A DNA stretch of 64,000 nucleotides from Pseudoduganella rivuli (GCF_009674485.1 NZ_WKJJ01000015.1:124001-188000), one strand, 5' to 3'; shown: positions 52,900 through 62,809, counted from the stretch's first letter. Notes: generated from the letters alone by a model not told the origin. Made by a program: numbers and translations.

Positions 52900-53750
52900 A
52901 ACCCATTCGCTGGCTTGCCCTGGCGCTGCTGGCCCTGCCGCTGATGGCAGCGGCCGAACTGAAGCAACTGACCATTTGCGCCAATCCCAATTTGTCCGCG
53001 CTGGAACTGTTGAACAACTTTGGCGCCTTCGCCCGCGCACTGGAAAAGGAGCTGGGCGTGCCCGTCAAGCTGGTGGCGGGACGCGACTATGACGACACGC
53101 TCAAGCTGCTCAGGGAAGGCAAGGTCGATATCGCCGGCACCGGGGCATTCGGTTATGTCAGCGCCAACGAATCGTTCGGCGCCCAGCTGGTCGTGCGCTA
53201 CGTGGAAGACGACGGCGACTCGTACCATGCCCTCATCATCACCCGCACGGATTCCGGCATCCACAACCTGGCCGGCCTGCGCGGCAAGCGCTTTGCGTTC
53301 ACGGACCCGAAATCGACGTCAGGCTACCTGCTGCCGCTGCTGGCCATGCAGCAGGCCGGTGTCGATGCCAAGGACCTGGGGAAAATCGACTTCGTGAAAA
53401 AGCAGCCCAATTCCGCCATTGCTGTCTATTCGCGCCAGTCCGACGCGGGAGCGATCGCGGACAACCAGCTCAATGAAAAATACGGCGTCCAGCTCAAGGA
53501 CATCAAAGTGCTGTGGAAGTCGGCCCCGATTCCGCACGGCGCCTGGATCGCCAGGCCGGACATGCCCGAAGCCGACCGCAAACAACTGGCGGCCGCCATC
53601 ATGAAGATCGGCAACAGCCCCGAAGGCAAAAAGCTGCTGGCCCAGGCGTCGGTGCGCGGTTTCGCGGAAGGCCGCGACGGGGAATTCGACGCGGTCCGCG
53701 CCGCCAAGCGCTTGCTGGACAGGCTGGAGAAGCAGGAAAAGAAGGATTGA
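52896..53750 (+). CDS. PhnD-like phosphate/phosphonate-type periplasmic binding protein
   Basis: A 284-residue exported protein (signal IRWLALALLALPLMAAA). It belongs to the PhnD/PtxB-like binding fold: LTICANPNLSALELLNNFG, VKLVAGRDYDDTLKLLREG, the ligand-loop FTDPKSTSGYLLPLL and APIPHGAWIARPDMP. No permease or ATPase gene is nearby; instead it is translationally coupled (ATGA) to a diguanylate cyclase, so it probably works as a sensory ligand receptor. Ligand unknown. Confidence 0.9.
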   Translation: MKPIRWLALALLALPLMAAAELKQLTICANPNLSALELLNNFGAFARALEKELGVPVKLVAGRDYDDTLKLLREGKVDIAGTGAFGYVSANESFGAQLVVRYVEDDGDSYHALIITRTDSGIHNLAGLRGKRFAFTDPKSTSGYLLPLLAMQQAGVDAKDLGKIDFVKKQPNSAIAVYSRQSDAGAIADNQLNEKYGVQLKDIKVLWKSAPIPHGAWIARPDMPEADRKQLAAAIMKIGNSPEGKKLLAQASVRGFAEGRDGEFDAVRAAKRLLDRLEKQEKKD

Positions 53751-53759
53751 AACGCGCCC

Positions 53760-55736
53760 TCATGCCGGGCTGCGCGTCCGTGGCTGTGCCGCCAGCTCGC
53801 GCGCCAAGGTCAGCGTGAAGCGGGTGCCGTTCGCCACTTCGACGCTGATATTGCCTTCCAGCGCCACGGTCACCACGTTGTAGAGGATGTGCAAGCCCAG
53901 TCCCGTGTGACCGGCGCCGCGCCGCGTCGTATAAAAAGGTTCGAACACGTGGGGCAGCACATCCGGCGCGATGCCGCGCCCATTGTCCGCAAACACGACT
54001 TCGACCTGGAACGGCGGCAAAGCCCGCAGGCGGATGTGGATCGCCCGCCCCTCGCTGCTGTCGAACGCGTGGTCGATGGCATTGCCCACCAGGCCGATGA
54101 GCACCTGCGCCAGCAAGGCCGGGAAGCTGTCCATCATCAGCGGTCCCTCGCCTTCCACCGTCACGGCAACCCTGGCGGCCCGCAGCGTCGGCCCCAGTCC
54201 GGCCAGGATATCGTCCACGTGGGCGCGCAAGTCGAAGCTGCAGCGGTTGTCGTGGCTCTGGTCGGTCGCGACCAGCTTGAATTTGGCAATCAATTCGCCG
54301 GCGCGGATGGCGTTGCGGGCCACCACATCGCTGGCGCTGCGGCTGTCGTCCACGAAGCGCTGCAGCATGCTGGCCGTGAGCTTGCGCTGCGCATGGGCGT
54401 CCGCCATCGTGTCGACCATATGGCTGAAGGACGACGCCATCGTCAGCACATTGCCGATCGGCGTATTCAATTCGTGCGCGATGCCCGCCACCATTTGGCC
54501 CAGCGCCGCCAGCTTTTCCGCCTGCATCAGCTGCGCCTGGGTATCCTGCAACTGCACCAGCGAGTGTTGCAGCGCCTGGTTGCGCTGGGCCAGCGCCTGT
54601 TCAGCCAGCTTGCGCGCCGTGATGTCCTGGAAAACCCAGATACTGCCTTTGTCGAGGTGGGCCGGATCGATGGCGCGGCCCTGGAAGCTGCACCAGACCA
54701 GGCCGCCATCGCGCCGTACGAACTGGTTTTCGCCAAACGCCGTGCGGCCGGCCACGATGTCGGGATAGACTTGCTCGCCTTGCCGGCGATGCGCTTCATC
54801 GCTGGGGTAATAGATGCGGGTGGGCTGGCCCTGCAATTCTTCCGGCGTATAGCCCATCAACTCGGCCCAGCCGCGATTGCAGCGCATGATGACGCGGTCA
54901 CGCAGGAACAGGATGCCGATAATCACATTGTCCAGCAGGATCTGCTGTTCCTGCACAATCTGGGTCAGCGCCGCCGTGCGCTCGTCCACCCGGTGTTCCA
55001 GCTCCGCATTCAGGTCGGACAACGCATGGATGCGGTGCTCCACCTCCTCTCCCATGCGGTTGACGGCCCGCGCCAGCTCCGCCACTTCGCGACCGCCCTC
55101 TTCCGGCAACCGCCGCGTATAGTCGCCATCGCCAATGGCGCGGCTGGCCGCCGCGGCCTGGGCCAGGTGGCGCGTCAGCCACACGGCCACCACGCTCAGG
55201 ATCACCATGCTGGCCACGACTTCGAGCGCCGCAATCAAAAAGCCCTGGCGCAGCAGCGCGGCGCGGGTATCGCCGGCAATCGCCGTGGACAGGCCCAGGC
55301 GCAGGCTGCCCATGCGGATGCCGCCCACCGCGATCGCCCGCTCCACCGTGTAGACACCGCTGGCAATGCCGTCGCCGATGCTGGCCGACACCGGCGGCAA
55401 CGCCGCGTGTTGCGGCAGGCCGACCCGCGCCGCTTCGTGCCCGTCCGCGTCGCGCACCACCACATACGCCAGTTCGCGCCCGTCTTCGCGCACGGTCGCC
55501 GCGAGAAAATCATGCAAGCCGGAATAATCGCGTTCCATCAGATACGGCACGGCAGCCGCGTTGAGCATGGGCACGGCCTGACCCAGGGCCGCCGCGATAC
55601 TGGCGGCCGCCGCGTTGTCGATCAGCCGCAGGGAATTGGCGATCAGTAAAGACAGCAGCAATATTTCCACCGCCACGCTGGCCAGGATCAGGCGCAAGCG
55701 CAGCGAATCGGGGCGCAAGCGGGCCAGTAGTTTCAT
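53760..55736 (-). CDS. Membrane sensor histidine kinase with HAMP and PAS domains
   Basis: A 658-residue kinase: membrane helix (about 15-36), a periplasmic sensor region to about 165, a second helix (about 170-190), HAMP (about 190-240), coiled coil, PAS (about 265-385), a HisKA site reading GIAHELNTPIGNVLTM near residue 428 and an ATPase domain with NGRGIAPDVLPHVF and GHTGLGLHILYNVV. The IAHELNTP form marks the HisKA subgroup often lacking a linked regulator. No response regulator gene is adjacent. It starts 3 bp after the porin gene and converges on the PhnD-like gene. Confidence 0.93.
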   Translation of the reverse strand: MKLLARLRPDSLRLRLILASVAVEILLLSLLIANSLRLIDNAAAASIAAALGQAVPMLNAAAVPYLMERDYSGLHDFLAATVREDGRELAYVVVRDADGHEAARVGLPQHAALPPVSASIGDGIASGVYTVERAIAVGGIRMGSLRLGLSTAIAGDTRAALLRQGFLIAALEVVASMVILSVVAVWLTRHLAQAAAASRAIGDGDYTRRLPEEGGREVAELARAVNRMGEEVEHRIHALSDLNAELEHRVDERTAALTQIVQEQQILLDNVIIGILFLRDRVIMRCNRGWAELMGYTPEELQGQPTRIYYPSDEAHRRQGEQVYPDIVAGRTAFGENQFVRRDGGLVWCSFQGRAIDPAHLDKGSIWVFQDITARKLAEQALAQRNQALQHSLVQLQDTQAQLMQAEKLAALGQMVAGIAHELNTPIGNVLTMASSFSHMVDTMADAHAQRKLTASMLQRFVDDSRSASDVVARNAIRAGELIAKFKLVATDQSHDNRCSFDLRAHVDDILAGLGPTLRAARVAVTVEGEGPLMMDSFPALLAQVLIGLVGNAIDHAFDSSEGRAIHIRLRALPPFQVEVVFADNGRGIAPDVLPHVFEPFYTTRRGAGHTGLGLHILYNVVTVALEGNISVEVANGTRFTLTLARELAAQPRTRSPA

Positions 55737-55739
55737 GGC

Positions 55740-56834
55740 TCAGAACCGGTGCACGATGCCCAGCGCTGAGCCGCGCACGGTCGCACCGGGATTGGCGCTG
55801 CCGTAAGCATTGGTGCCAAAGTTGAAATTGGCGCGCGCGTCATTGCGCACCCGGGTCTCGTACACATACAGGTAGCTGCGCGGCGACAGCACATGGTTAT
55901 AGCCCACGGTGATGTGGGTCGCCCCCGTGCCGGCGCCCTTGCTCAGGTTGCCCGCCACACTGGCCAGCACCGTCCCCGCCGGGGCGCTGCCGCCGATGTC
56001 GCCTGCTTTGCCATAGCGCCAGGCAATGCTGCCGCCCGCCACTTTGTAGGCGCCCGTGCACGTGACGTAGTGCCGCCGCAAGTCGCCCCCGGCCACGCCG
56101 TACGCCAGGCGGTTCCAGCCCAGGCTGACGTCGCCCCACGATGCCGCATAGTTGCCGGCCAGGCGCAGGATGCTGTCGTTAAAGCCGATGCGCAAGCCAT
56201 GGTGGCCTTCATAGGCGACGGCTGCTTTCCACGGGCCGCTGCGGTACTGCAACCAGGCGGCGCGGATCGATGAGCGGCCCGGTCCTTCCTCGGTTTCAGC
56301 GGCGCGCGCCAGGGTCAGCAGGAAACCGCCCAGTTCCGGACTCTCGTAGCGCACTTCATTGCCGGAGCGGCGGTTGAAGCCGAGCGGATTGCCTTCGCCT
56401 TGCAGCAGCGCGATGCCCGAATCGTCGGCGATACCGCTGCCTTCGAAGCGGTCCGTATACGCATTCATTTTCTTGATGACGGTGGATTCGCGCCCGAAAG
56501 CGATGCTGCCCAGGTCGCGGTGCAGCAGGCCGACAAAAGTATCCTTGCCATTGATGTCGCCCGCGCCCGTGTCCATGCCGATTGCGCCTTCGACCTGCAT
56601 GAAGGCGCCCCAGCCACTGCCCAGGTCTTCGTTGGCGCGGAAACCCAGCGACGAGGAATTGCTGGACAGGCGGGTCAGCGACTGGACCGGACGGGTCAGC
56701 CTGACTTGCTCCAGATTGACGTTGATCTTGCCGTAAATCACCAAATTGGTGGTTTGTCCGACCGCGTCCGGCGCAGCCTGGGCCAACAGGACCGCGACAC
56801 CCATAGCAACACGCGCAATAGCCAGACGCGCCAT
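55740..56834 (-). CDS. Outer-membrane porin (Neisseria-type, porin_4)
   Basis: A 364-residue trimeric-type porin with signal peptide (MARLAIARVAMGVAVLLAQA). The mature N-terminus LVIYGKINVNLE, the SSLGFRANEDLGSGW repeat, DTFVGLLHRDLGSIAFGRE and a C-terminal Phe (LGIVHRF) are family hallmarks, the last being the outer-membrane insertion signal. AGGGGAAG precedes the ATG. Transcribed with the downstream kinase (3-bp gap). Confidence 0.93.
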   Translation of the reverse strand: MARLAIARVAMGVAVLLAQAAPDAVGQTTNLVIYGKINVNLEQVRLTRPVQSLTRLSSNSSSLGFRANEDLGSGWGAFMQVEGAIGMDTGAGDINGKDTFVGLLHRDLGSIAFGRESTVIKKMNAYTDRFEGSGIADDSGIALLQGEGNPLGFNRRSGNEVRYESPELGGFLLTLARAAETEEGPGRSSIRAAWLQYRSGPWKAAVAYEGHHGLRIGFNDSILRLAGNYAASWGDVSLGWNRLAYGVAGGDLRRHYVTCTGAYKVAGGSIAWRYGKAGDIGGSAPAGTVLASVAGNLSKGAGTGATHITVGYNHVLSPRSYLYVYETRVRNDARANFNFGTNAYGSANPGATVRGSALGIVHRF

Positions 56835-56929
56835 GGCTTCCCCTGGTTCGGTGAACGATCAGTCTATGCTGCCACTGTTGGTTCCGCCATGCAAGGAATC
56901 GATGGTGGGTGTTGCTTGCCGGTGCGGCA

Positions 56930-56958
56930 TAAAAACGGGCGCCAGTGATGGCGCCCGT
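56930..56958 (-). terminator. Terminator of the Ala/Lys-rich exported protein gene
   Basis: ACGGGCGCCA-GTGA-TGGCGCCCGT, a perfect 10-bp stem followed on the minus strand by TTTTTA, about 120 bp after the 57080 stop. Confidence 0.85.
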
Positions 56959-56974
56959 AGTGAATCATGTTGCT

Positions 56975-56999
56975 GCGGTATTCCCGGCCCCGCACGGCG
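56975..56999. repeat. Direct repeat copy 1
   Basis: GCGGTATTCCCGGCCCCGCA followed by CGGCG. It is repeated with one mismatch at 57041-57065, 66 bp away, in the 3' region of the Ala/Lys-rich gene. Confidence 0.8.
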
Positions 57000-57040
57000 T
57001 TCGAGATGCAGGCGGCGCGCTGTTACGCCGGCCTGCCAGT

Positions 57041-57065
57041 GCGGTATTTCCGGCCCCGCACGGCG
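57041..57065. repeat. Direct repeat copy 2
   Basis: Same 25-bp unit as 56975-56999 with C to T at one position. Both are GC-rich with a CCGGCCCCG core; no mobile gene is associated. Confidence 0.8.
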
Positions 57066-57079
57066 AGTACGCTGCTGGA

Positions 57080-57571
57080 TTAATGCTTGGCGGCGGCCGT
57101 CTTGATGTCGGCGTTGGCCTTGGCCTTCGCTTCCGCCGTGTTGGCGGCTGCAATGGCTTTTTCCTCGTTGGCTTCGGCTTTCTCCTTCGCTACCTTGGCG
57201 TCGGCCTTGGCGATGGCTTTATCCATTTTCGCGTCGGCGGCGGCGATTTTCTTGTCGGCCTTCGCTTCCGCCTTCATGCGGTCTTCCGGATCGGCCTTGG
57301 CGACTTTATCCGCAGCCTTGGCATGTTCCTTGTCGGCTTTCGCATGGGCCTTGGCGATTTTCTCGTTGGCCTTGGCCTGTTCCTTGGCCACATCCTGGTC
57401 CGCGTCGGCGGCTTTCTTCACTTCCTTGGCTTCCGCCTTGGCAATCTTTTCACCCGCTTTGGCTTGCGCTTTCGCGACTTCCGGCGTCGGGGCTGGTGCG
57501 GTGGTGGTTTGCGCCATGGAGGCGGTGGCAAACAGGCCCGCGATCAGGGTAGCTATCAGCTTGTTCATCAT
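57080..57571 (-). CDS. Exported Ala/Lys-rich coiled-coil protein
   Basis: A 163-residue protein with a signal peptide (MMNKLIATLIAGLFATASMA) and a mature chain of imperfect 7- to 11-residue repeats (EKIAKAHAKADKEHAKAADK, DAKMDKAIAKADAKVAKEKA), nearly pure helix-forming Ala, Lys, Glu and Asp. It should be a long helical, amphipathic periplasmic protein, loosely like the TolA middle region. No named family. AAGG lies 5-8 bp before the two ATGs (57571, 57568). Confidence 0.8.
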   Translation of the reverse strand: MMNKLIATLIAGLFATASMAQTTTAPAPTPEVAKAQAKAGEKIAKAEAKEVKKAADADQDVAKEQAKANEKIAKAHAKADKEHAKAADKVAKADPEDRMKAEAKADKKIAAADAKMDKAIAKADAKVAKEKAEANEEKAIAAANTAEAKAKANADIKTAAAKH

Positions 57572-57783
57572 GATGACCTTTCTGTCTCTGTGTTGGTGTC
57601 TGAACTTGTCACAGGGACAGAATAGGTCCGGGGCGAAATACCATCTGTACGCTGCCGCACGATCAATATTTATCAAACGTAAGCGAACGTAACTGGAAAA
57701 TTCACCGACATTGAGTAGCAGCAATTTCTCTGCACACACCTTGTCAAATAATGGACATCCCTGCAACGACAGCGGAGGTCTTA

Positions 57784-60582
57784 ATGGACGGGTTGGCATA
57801 TACCGCACTTCTTGAAGAGACGTTAAACACGAAGAACCGTCCATTGCGTATGCGGCTGGGCCTTCCGGATGGGATACAGGACGACGTACTGCTACCGCAT
57901 CGAGTCAGCGGCAGTTCGGCAATGTGTGACGGAATCGACATCCGCATTTATTGCGTCGCCCTGGACGTGAGTATTCCGCTGAAGACCTTCATTGGCATAC
58001 CAGTGGAGCTGCAAATCGTTACCGATGAGGGAAATTTACGCAGTATTTGCGGCATTGTTGCCGAGGCCAGCCAGGGGGAAAGCGATGGCGGACTGGCGAC
58101 TTATCAGTTGGTCATGCGTGATGGTCTGGCATTGCTCGATCTCGGGGCAGATACGCGTGTGTTTACCAACGCCACCGAACTGGAAGTCGTCCTGACTTTA
58201 TTGAGCGAAGTGCGCCATCGAATCCCGGGAATTGCGGCAGCCTTTGACATGGAAGTCGGCATGGCGTTGGCCTTGCAAGAATTTCCGAAACGTTCACAAA
58301 TCATCCAGCACAATGAAAGCACTGCGGCATTCATCCGCCGTCTGCTGAAGCGACGCGGAATCTCATGGTATTTCCGTGCAGGCAGACCGGCTATCGGCCC
58401 GGAAGAAGAACGCTCGCGGCCGTATGCCGCGCCTTGTCACACCATGGTGCTACTGCACGACACTGATTTGCTGCTGCATGGCCCGATCCGGCATGTGCGC
58501 TTTCACCGGGACAGCGCCACCGAAGAATACGACACCATCACTGCATGGGGCGGAATACGGACCCTCCGGTCAGGATGCGCCAGCCGCTTTAGCTGGGACT
58601 ATCGCAGTCCTTCGCACCCCGGCTTTCTGAATGCCAGTACATCGACTGCCATTGATCAGGGTACGGCAGGCAACCGATACGCGGCCGGGCTGGAACACTA
58701 TCTGGTGGAGGCGCCTCATACCGGCGGTAATGCGGACGACTTCCGGTCATTGACGTTATTACGCCAGGCTCGCCAGGACTTCGAATCCAAATGCTTTTAT
58801 GCGGAGGGTGGCTTGCGCGATACCGGCCCCGGCGAGTACCTCAGCCTCGAGGGTCACCCTGAATTGGACCGGCACCCAGACAATGAGCGCCAGTTCGTCG
58901 TCATTACCCAGTACATCATGGCCAGCAACAACCTGCCAAAGGGACTCGATGCACGGGTGGATCGTTTGTTTGCCATGAGCCGGTGGAACATCGAAGCGCC
59001 AGGCCTGCCGGCGTCCGTCCCGGGATATACATCCGGCGAATTGCGCTTCTTGACGCGACTGACCTGCATCCGCCGCGGCATCCGCTTTGTCCCTGCCTAC
59101 GATCCACGCACTGACCTTCCCCATCCTCATATGCAAACAGCCGTCGTGGCAGGACCTCCCGGAGAAGAAGTGTCTTGCGATGAACTGGGACGGGTCAAAG
59201 TCCGCTTCACCGGCACGCTGACGCGGGATGACCGCGCTGTCACGGCGTGGGTTCGCGTTGCCAGCAGTTGGGCCGGCAATATCGGCAGCAGGGGGAACAA
59301 TCTGGGCTTGCTGAATTTGCCGCGCGTCGGCACCGAAGTGCTGCTGGCATTTCTGGGCGGTGATCCAGACAAACCCATCATCATTGCACAACTGTACAAC
59401 GCCGACGCCCTCCCACCCTGCCTGGGTTCCGCTGGATTGCCGGACAACCGCTATCTGTCTGGATTAAAGAGCCGCGAGATACGCGGCAAGCGAGCCAACC
59501 AGTTGCGCTTCGATGACACCGCCGGGCAAATCAGCACGCAACTGGGCTGCGAACATGGCGCCAGCGAACTGAATCTGGGATGGCTGGTGCAGTCTCGCGC
59601 CAAAGGCGCCGGCGTCCCGCGTGGCGAGGGAGCGGAACTGCGCACTGATGAACACATGGCGCTGCGCGCTTGCAAAGGCATGTTGCTGTCCACGTGGCAG
59701 AACCTGTCACGCAATGACAAGCAACTCGATCGCGCGGAATATCTGGCCCTGATGGAGGATTGCCTCGAACTGTTCCGTTCTCTCGGCGAACACGCCGCCC
59801 AGCATCACGCGCTGCCGCTCGATGTGCAATCCCAGGATGAATTGAAGTCGGCATTCAAGCGGTGGGAAAACGGAAGCAATACGTCACCCAAGGGCGAAGG
59901 CGGCGGTACACCTGTAATTGGTGTCTCGGCACCCGCGGGCATCAGCTTTGCGACGTCAAAATCCATCGTCAGCTACGCTGCCGCCAATATCGACACGGTA
60001 GCTCAACAGCATTTGCAGCTGGCCTCCGGCCAGCGCTTCAACCTCAATGCGGGCAAAGGTATTTCATTGTTTTCGCACCATGGCGGAATCAAAGCCATCG
60101 CACACTTCGGCACGCTGCTGATGCAAAGCCAGCACGACGACATGGATATCAATGCGGCCAAGTCGCTCCGTTTGACAGCAACCGAGGGCAAGCTCGTGGC
60201 CATGGCGCCAGCTATCGAACTGGTATGCGAAGACGGATCGTTCATTCGGCTGGGAGATGGCATTACGCTGGGCAGCAGCAAACCACTCAAGTTTAACGCG
60301 CCGCGCTTTGTCTTCAATGATCCGGAAACCATGGAGGCGGCCTTTCCTGCCTTCGGTCAGGCACAGGCCAGCGAGCAATTTATCACTCGTTACCGGGGTG
60401 GGACCTTTGCGGATGGCGATTCTGAAGCAGAAGACGATGCCGCCCCCAACCAGCAGCTCGATTTGTCGTTTGACGATGGCAGCGAAATGCAGGCCCTGAC
60501 AGACGGCGATGGCAAAGCAGAGGAAATCCTGCGCGATGCCATGCAACTGGTGAACATCACGGCATCGACCAAGGGAGAGTGA
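57784..60582 (+). CDS. vgrG: Type VI secretion spike protein VgrG (second copy)
   Basis: A 932-residue VgrG. The gp27-like half (EETLNTKNRPLRMRLG ... FIRRLLKRRGISWYFRAGR) is followed by the gp5 OB-fold (TAVVAGPPGEEVSCDELGRV, WVRVASSWAGNIGSRGNNLG, LLAFLGGDPDKPIIIAQLYN) and a DUF2345 prism (about 700-860). The last ~70 residues are acidic (DSEAEDDAAPNQQLDLSFDD) with no transthyretin-like unit, unlike the first vgrG. ATG 57784 is chosen for its GGAGG site 6 bp upstream; the ATG at 57751 has none. Confidence 0.94.
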   Translation: MDGLAYTALLEETLNTKNRPLRMRLGLPDGIQDDVLLPHRVSGSSAMCDGIDIRIYCVALDVSIPLKTFIGIPVELQIVTDEGNLRSICGIVAEASQGESDGGLATYQLVMRDGLALLDLGADTRVFTNATELEVVLTLLSEVRHRIPGIAAAFDMEVGMALALQEFPKRSQIIQHNESTAAFIRRLLKRRGISWYFRAGRPAIGPEEERSRPYAAPCHTMVLLHDTDLLLHGPIRHVRFHRDSATEEYDTITAWGGIRTLRSGCASRFSWDYRSPSHPGFLNASTSTAIDQGTAGNRYAAGLEHYLVEAPHTGGNADDFRSLTLLRQARQDFESKCFYAEGGLRDTGPGEYLSLEGHPELDRHPDNERQFVVITQYIMASNNLPKGLDARVDRLFAMSRWNIEAPGLPASVPGYTSGELRFLTRLTCIRRGIRFVPAYDPRTDLPHPHMQTAVVAGPPGEEVSCDELGRVKVRFTGTLTRDDRAVTAWVRVASSWAGNIGSRGNNLGLLNLPRVGTEVLLAFLGGDPDKPIIIAQLYNADALPPCLGSAGLPDNRYLSGLKSREIRGKRANQLRFDDTAGQISTQLGCEHGASELNLGWLVQSRAKGAGVPRGEGAELRTDEHMALRACKGMLLSTWQNLSRNDKQLDRAEYLALMEDCLELFRSLGEHAAQHHALPLDVQSQDELKSAFKRWENGSNTSPKGEGGGTPVIGVSAPAGISFATSKSIVSYAAANIDTVAQQHLQLASGQRFNLNAGKGISLFSHHGGIKAIAHFGTLLMQSQHDDMDINAAKSLRLTATEGKLVAMAPAIELVCEDGSFIRLGDGITLGSSKPLKFNAPRFVFNDPETMEAAFPAFGQAQASEQFITRYRGGTFADGDSEAEDDAAPNQQLDLSFDDGSEMQALTDGDGKAEEILRDAMQLVNITASTKGE

Positions 60583-60583
60583 C

Positions 60584-62809
60584 ATGGGACTGTATCCGCA
60601 ACCCAAACGCGCGAAGGGAAAAACCACCTCCGTATTGAAGACCAAGCGCACGGCCAACAAGCCGGTCGACGTGCGCCGCCGCCTGCCGGGCAATGTGATT
60701 GTCATCCATGGTGTCAATGATGTCGGTACAGGCTACGACGCTGTCGAGCAGGGATTGTGCAAAGGGCTGGAAGAGCGCCTGCATCGCACGTTCAAGGCGG
60801 GCAGTTATCGGATGCCCGTGGCGGCCGATAAAGAAAAATTGGAACCGGATCCGGATGCAGTGTTTTTCAAGCGCAGTGTCGATGAAAACACGGATAGTCC
60901 GGTTATTCCGTTTTATTGGGGTTATCGTGAGCTGGATGAACAGACTCGCATTAAGCGTGGGCAGTATGTTGACCGTTACGGCAACCGGCTCGACAAGGAT
61001 AAGTCCAAAGGTGGCGGTCCCTTTGCCAACGCCACCAGCAATTTGCCTGATATGTGGAACAAGGGGTTTGGCACTGTAATGATAGATGTGGGTGGCGACG
61101 CGGTCCGACCTTTGCTGAATTGCCCAGGAAGGCTTTACATGGTGCTGGCTGCATCAAGGCTCGCAGCGCTGATTTCAATGATACGGGATTACGATGATGG
61201 AGAAACAGTTACAGTCATCGCGCATAGCCAGGGCTGCCTGGTAACTTTACTTGCACAGGCAATGCTGGCCGAGAAAGACCTGCGCCCAGCGGATACGCTT
61301 ATCCTGACTCATCCCCCTTATAGTTTGGTAGATACTTTCTCGTTTGTGTCAAAAGGCAGCAGCCACCTGATTGGCGGGTCCGATGCGGTGATGGAACCAC
61401 ATTATGCGAATCTCACTGGAATGCAATGCCTGCATGCACGTCTACAGACGCTGTCCAATATTGTGCGTCGCATCGCCGAGCGCAAGCCGACTCCAGCTGA
61501 ACCGGAATTCAACACACTGAACGATCACAAAAAACACGATGGCATCGTTGGCTCTAAATGGCAAGTCAGCAACGATCGCGATAACCGGGGAAAAGTCTAC
61601 CTGTACTTTTGTCCGCAGGACATGACTGTGGCTCTGGATAATATGCAAGGCATAGGCTGGCAAGGCGTTCCAGACTACATAACAGGTACCCAGTGGGTTC
61701 TTACTCCCACGACGGATGGGCAATCCGAGAAAACGCTCGTAGCCAAGGAGGTCACTCGCAATCCGCTAAAAGAGCTAGGCAAGGGATTTTTTCAACGCGT
61801 ATTTACCAATAAATTGCGGACGAACTCCAACGCTCATACGCCAGCCATTGTCTTGGTCGGAGCCGAGTCCCCTTATGACTATGCGTTGCGTATCAAGGGC
61901 GAAGACGATCATGCTCATGTAGATAGTTCCGGACGCAAACTACGTGCCAACTTGCCTATAGCCACCTGGCCGATTGATCCACATGACAAACCTGAAGATC
62001 AACGAAACGGCATCCGCACAATAACAGGCGAAGCTTTGCGCAAACCAGTGGCCGCAGTATTAAGCAATGCAAACGAAATCACTCCGCCAAACCGTGGCCC
62101 GTGTGAGGAAGTTGATCCCATCGATGCAGCAATTGCAGTGACAAGCAGTAGCGGACTCCTGACATGGTGGGAAGACCATCCCGACCAGTCAATCCGGGGC
62201 AGTGCCGAAATGGGAAGTGGCACCTCCACCACTGCAAGGATCATGCATCCTGAAGAAAGAAGAAAACTATCCGAGCTCTACAACAAGCAGAGAAATCTGA
62301 AAGGCGATGACCAACGCATGGTCCTTTCATCCACCTATAAAGAGGGAAAACTCAAGATACAGGTACAGGAAAGCCCAAACGAAGCGAGGAAGCGCTGGCA
62401 GCATGAAGTGAGCGCCAAATCGTTTCATGGCTCCATCATTGGCAACAAGGAAAACCATCAGCAAGTCACGGCTTACGACATTGCAGTCGGACAGGGCAAG
62501 GCATCTACTGATCCGATGTTTTATGCATACCTTTGCGACGTGGCAGATTGGCGCTTGAAAAAACCACTTACCAACGAGAGGGAGCGCCCAGGAATACTTT
62601 CATGGGAAAAATTTCTTAATAAACACTCCGCATATTGGGAAGTTGAATCGCCATGGCGCAAAAAACTTATTGAAGGAAACTCCAAGTATTACAGTTCTGG
62701 AATCCTCCCGAATTTGCCTTTACCAGATGGAAGTCCTTTATGGGACATTGTTATCGCGGAATCCGTCACCGGTAGTCGGGTATCGCCTAAAAACAAGGTT
62801 AGACCATGA
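60584..62809 (+). CDS. T6SS alpha/beta-hydrolase lipase effector (Tle3-like, DUF3274)
   Basis: A 741-residue cytoplasmic protein without a signal peptide. The N-terminal domain has VIVIHGVNDVGTGY and the nucleophile elbow IAHSQGCLV (Ser near residue 214), as in lipases; the long C-terminal region matches the DUF3274-type Tle3 family. It begins 1 bp after vgrG and overlaps the next gene by 4 bp, so all three form one cassette. Tle3 of Pseudomonas aeruginosa acts as an antibacterial toxin in the periplasm. The second half becomes A+T-rich. Confidence 0.85.
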   Translation: MGLYPQPKRAKGKTTSVLKTKRTANKPVDVRRRLPGNVIVIHGVNDVGTGYDAVEQGLCKGLEERLHRTFKAGSYRMPVAADKEKLEPDPDAVFFKRSVDENTDSPVIPFYWGYRELDEQTRIKRGQYVDRYGNRLDKDKSKGGGPFANATSNLPDMWNKGFGTVMIDVGGDAVRPLLNCPGRLYMVLAASRLAALISMIRDYDDGETVTVIAHSQGCLVTLLAQAMLAEKDLRPADTLILTHPPYSLVDTFSFVSKGSSHLIGGSDAVMEPHYANLTGMQCLHARLQTLSNIVRRIAERKPTPAEPEFNTLNDHKKHDGIVGSKWQVSNDRDNRGKVYLYFCPQDMTVALDNMQGIGWQGVPDYITGTQWVLTPTTDGQSEKTLVAKEVTRNPLKELGKGFFQRVFTNKLRTNSNAHTPAIVLVGAESPYDYALRIKGEDDHAHVDSSGRKLRANLPIATWPIDPHDKPEDQRNGIRTITGEALRKPVAAVLSNANEITPPNRGPCEEVDPIDAAIAVTSSSGLLTWWEDHPDQSIRGSAEMGSGTSTTARIMHPEERRKLSELYNKQRNLKGDDQRMVLSSTYKEGKLKIQVQESPNEARKRWQHEVSAKSFHGSIIGNKENHQQVTAYDIAVGQGKASTDPMFYAYLCDVADWRLKKPLTNERERPGILSWEKFLNKHSAYWEVESPWRKKLIEGNSKYYSSGILPNLPLPDGSPLWDIVIAESVTGSRVSPKNKVRP

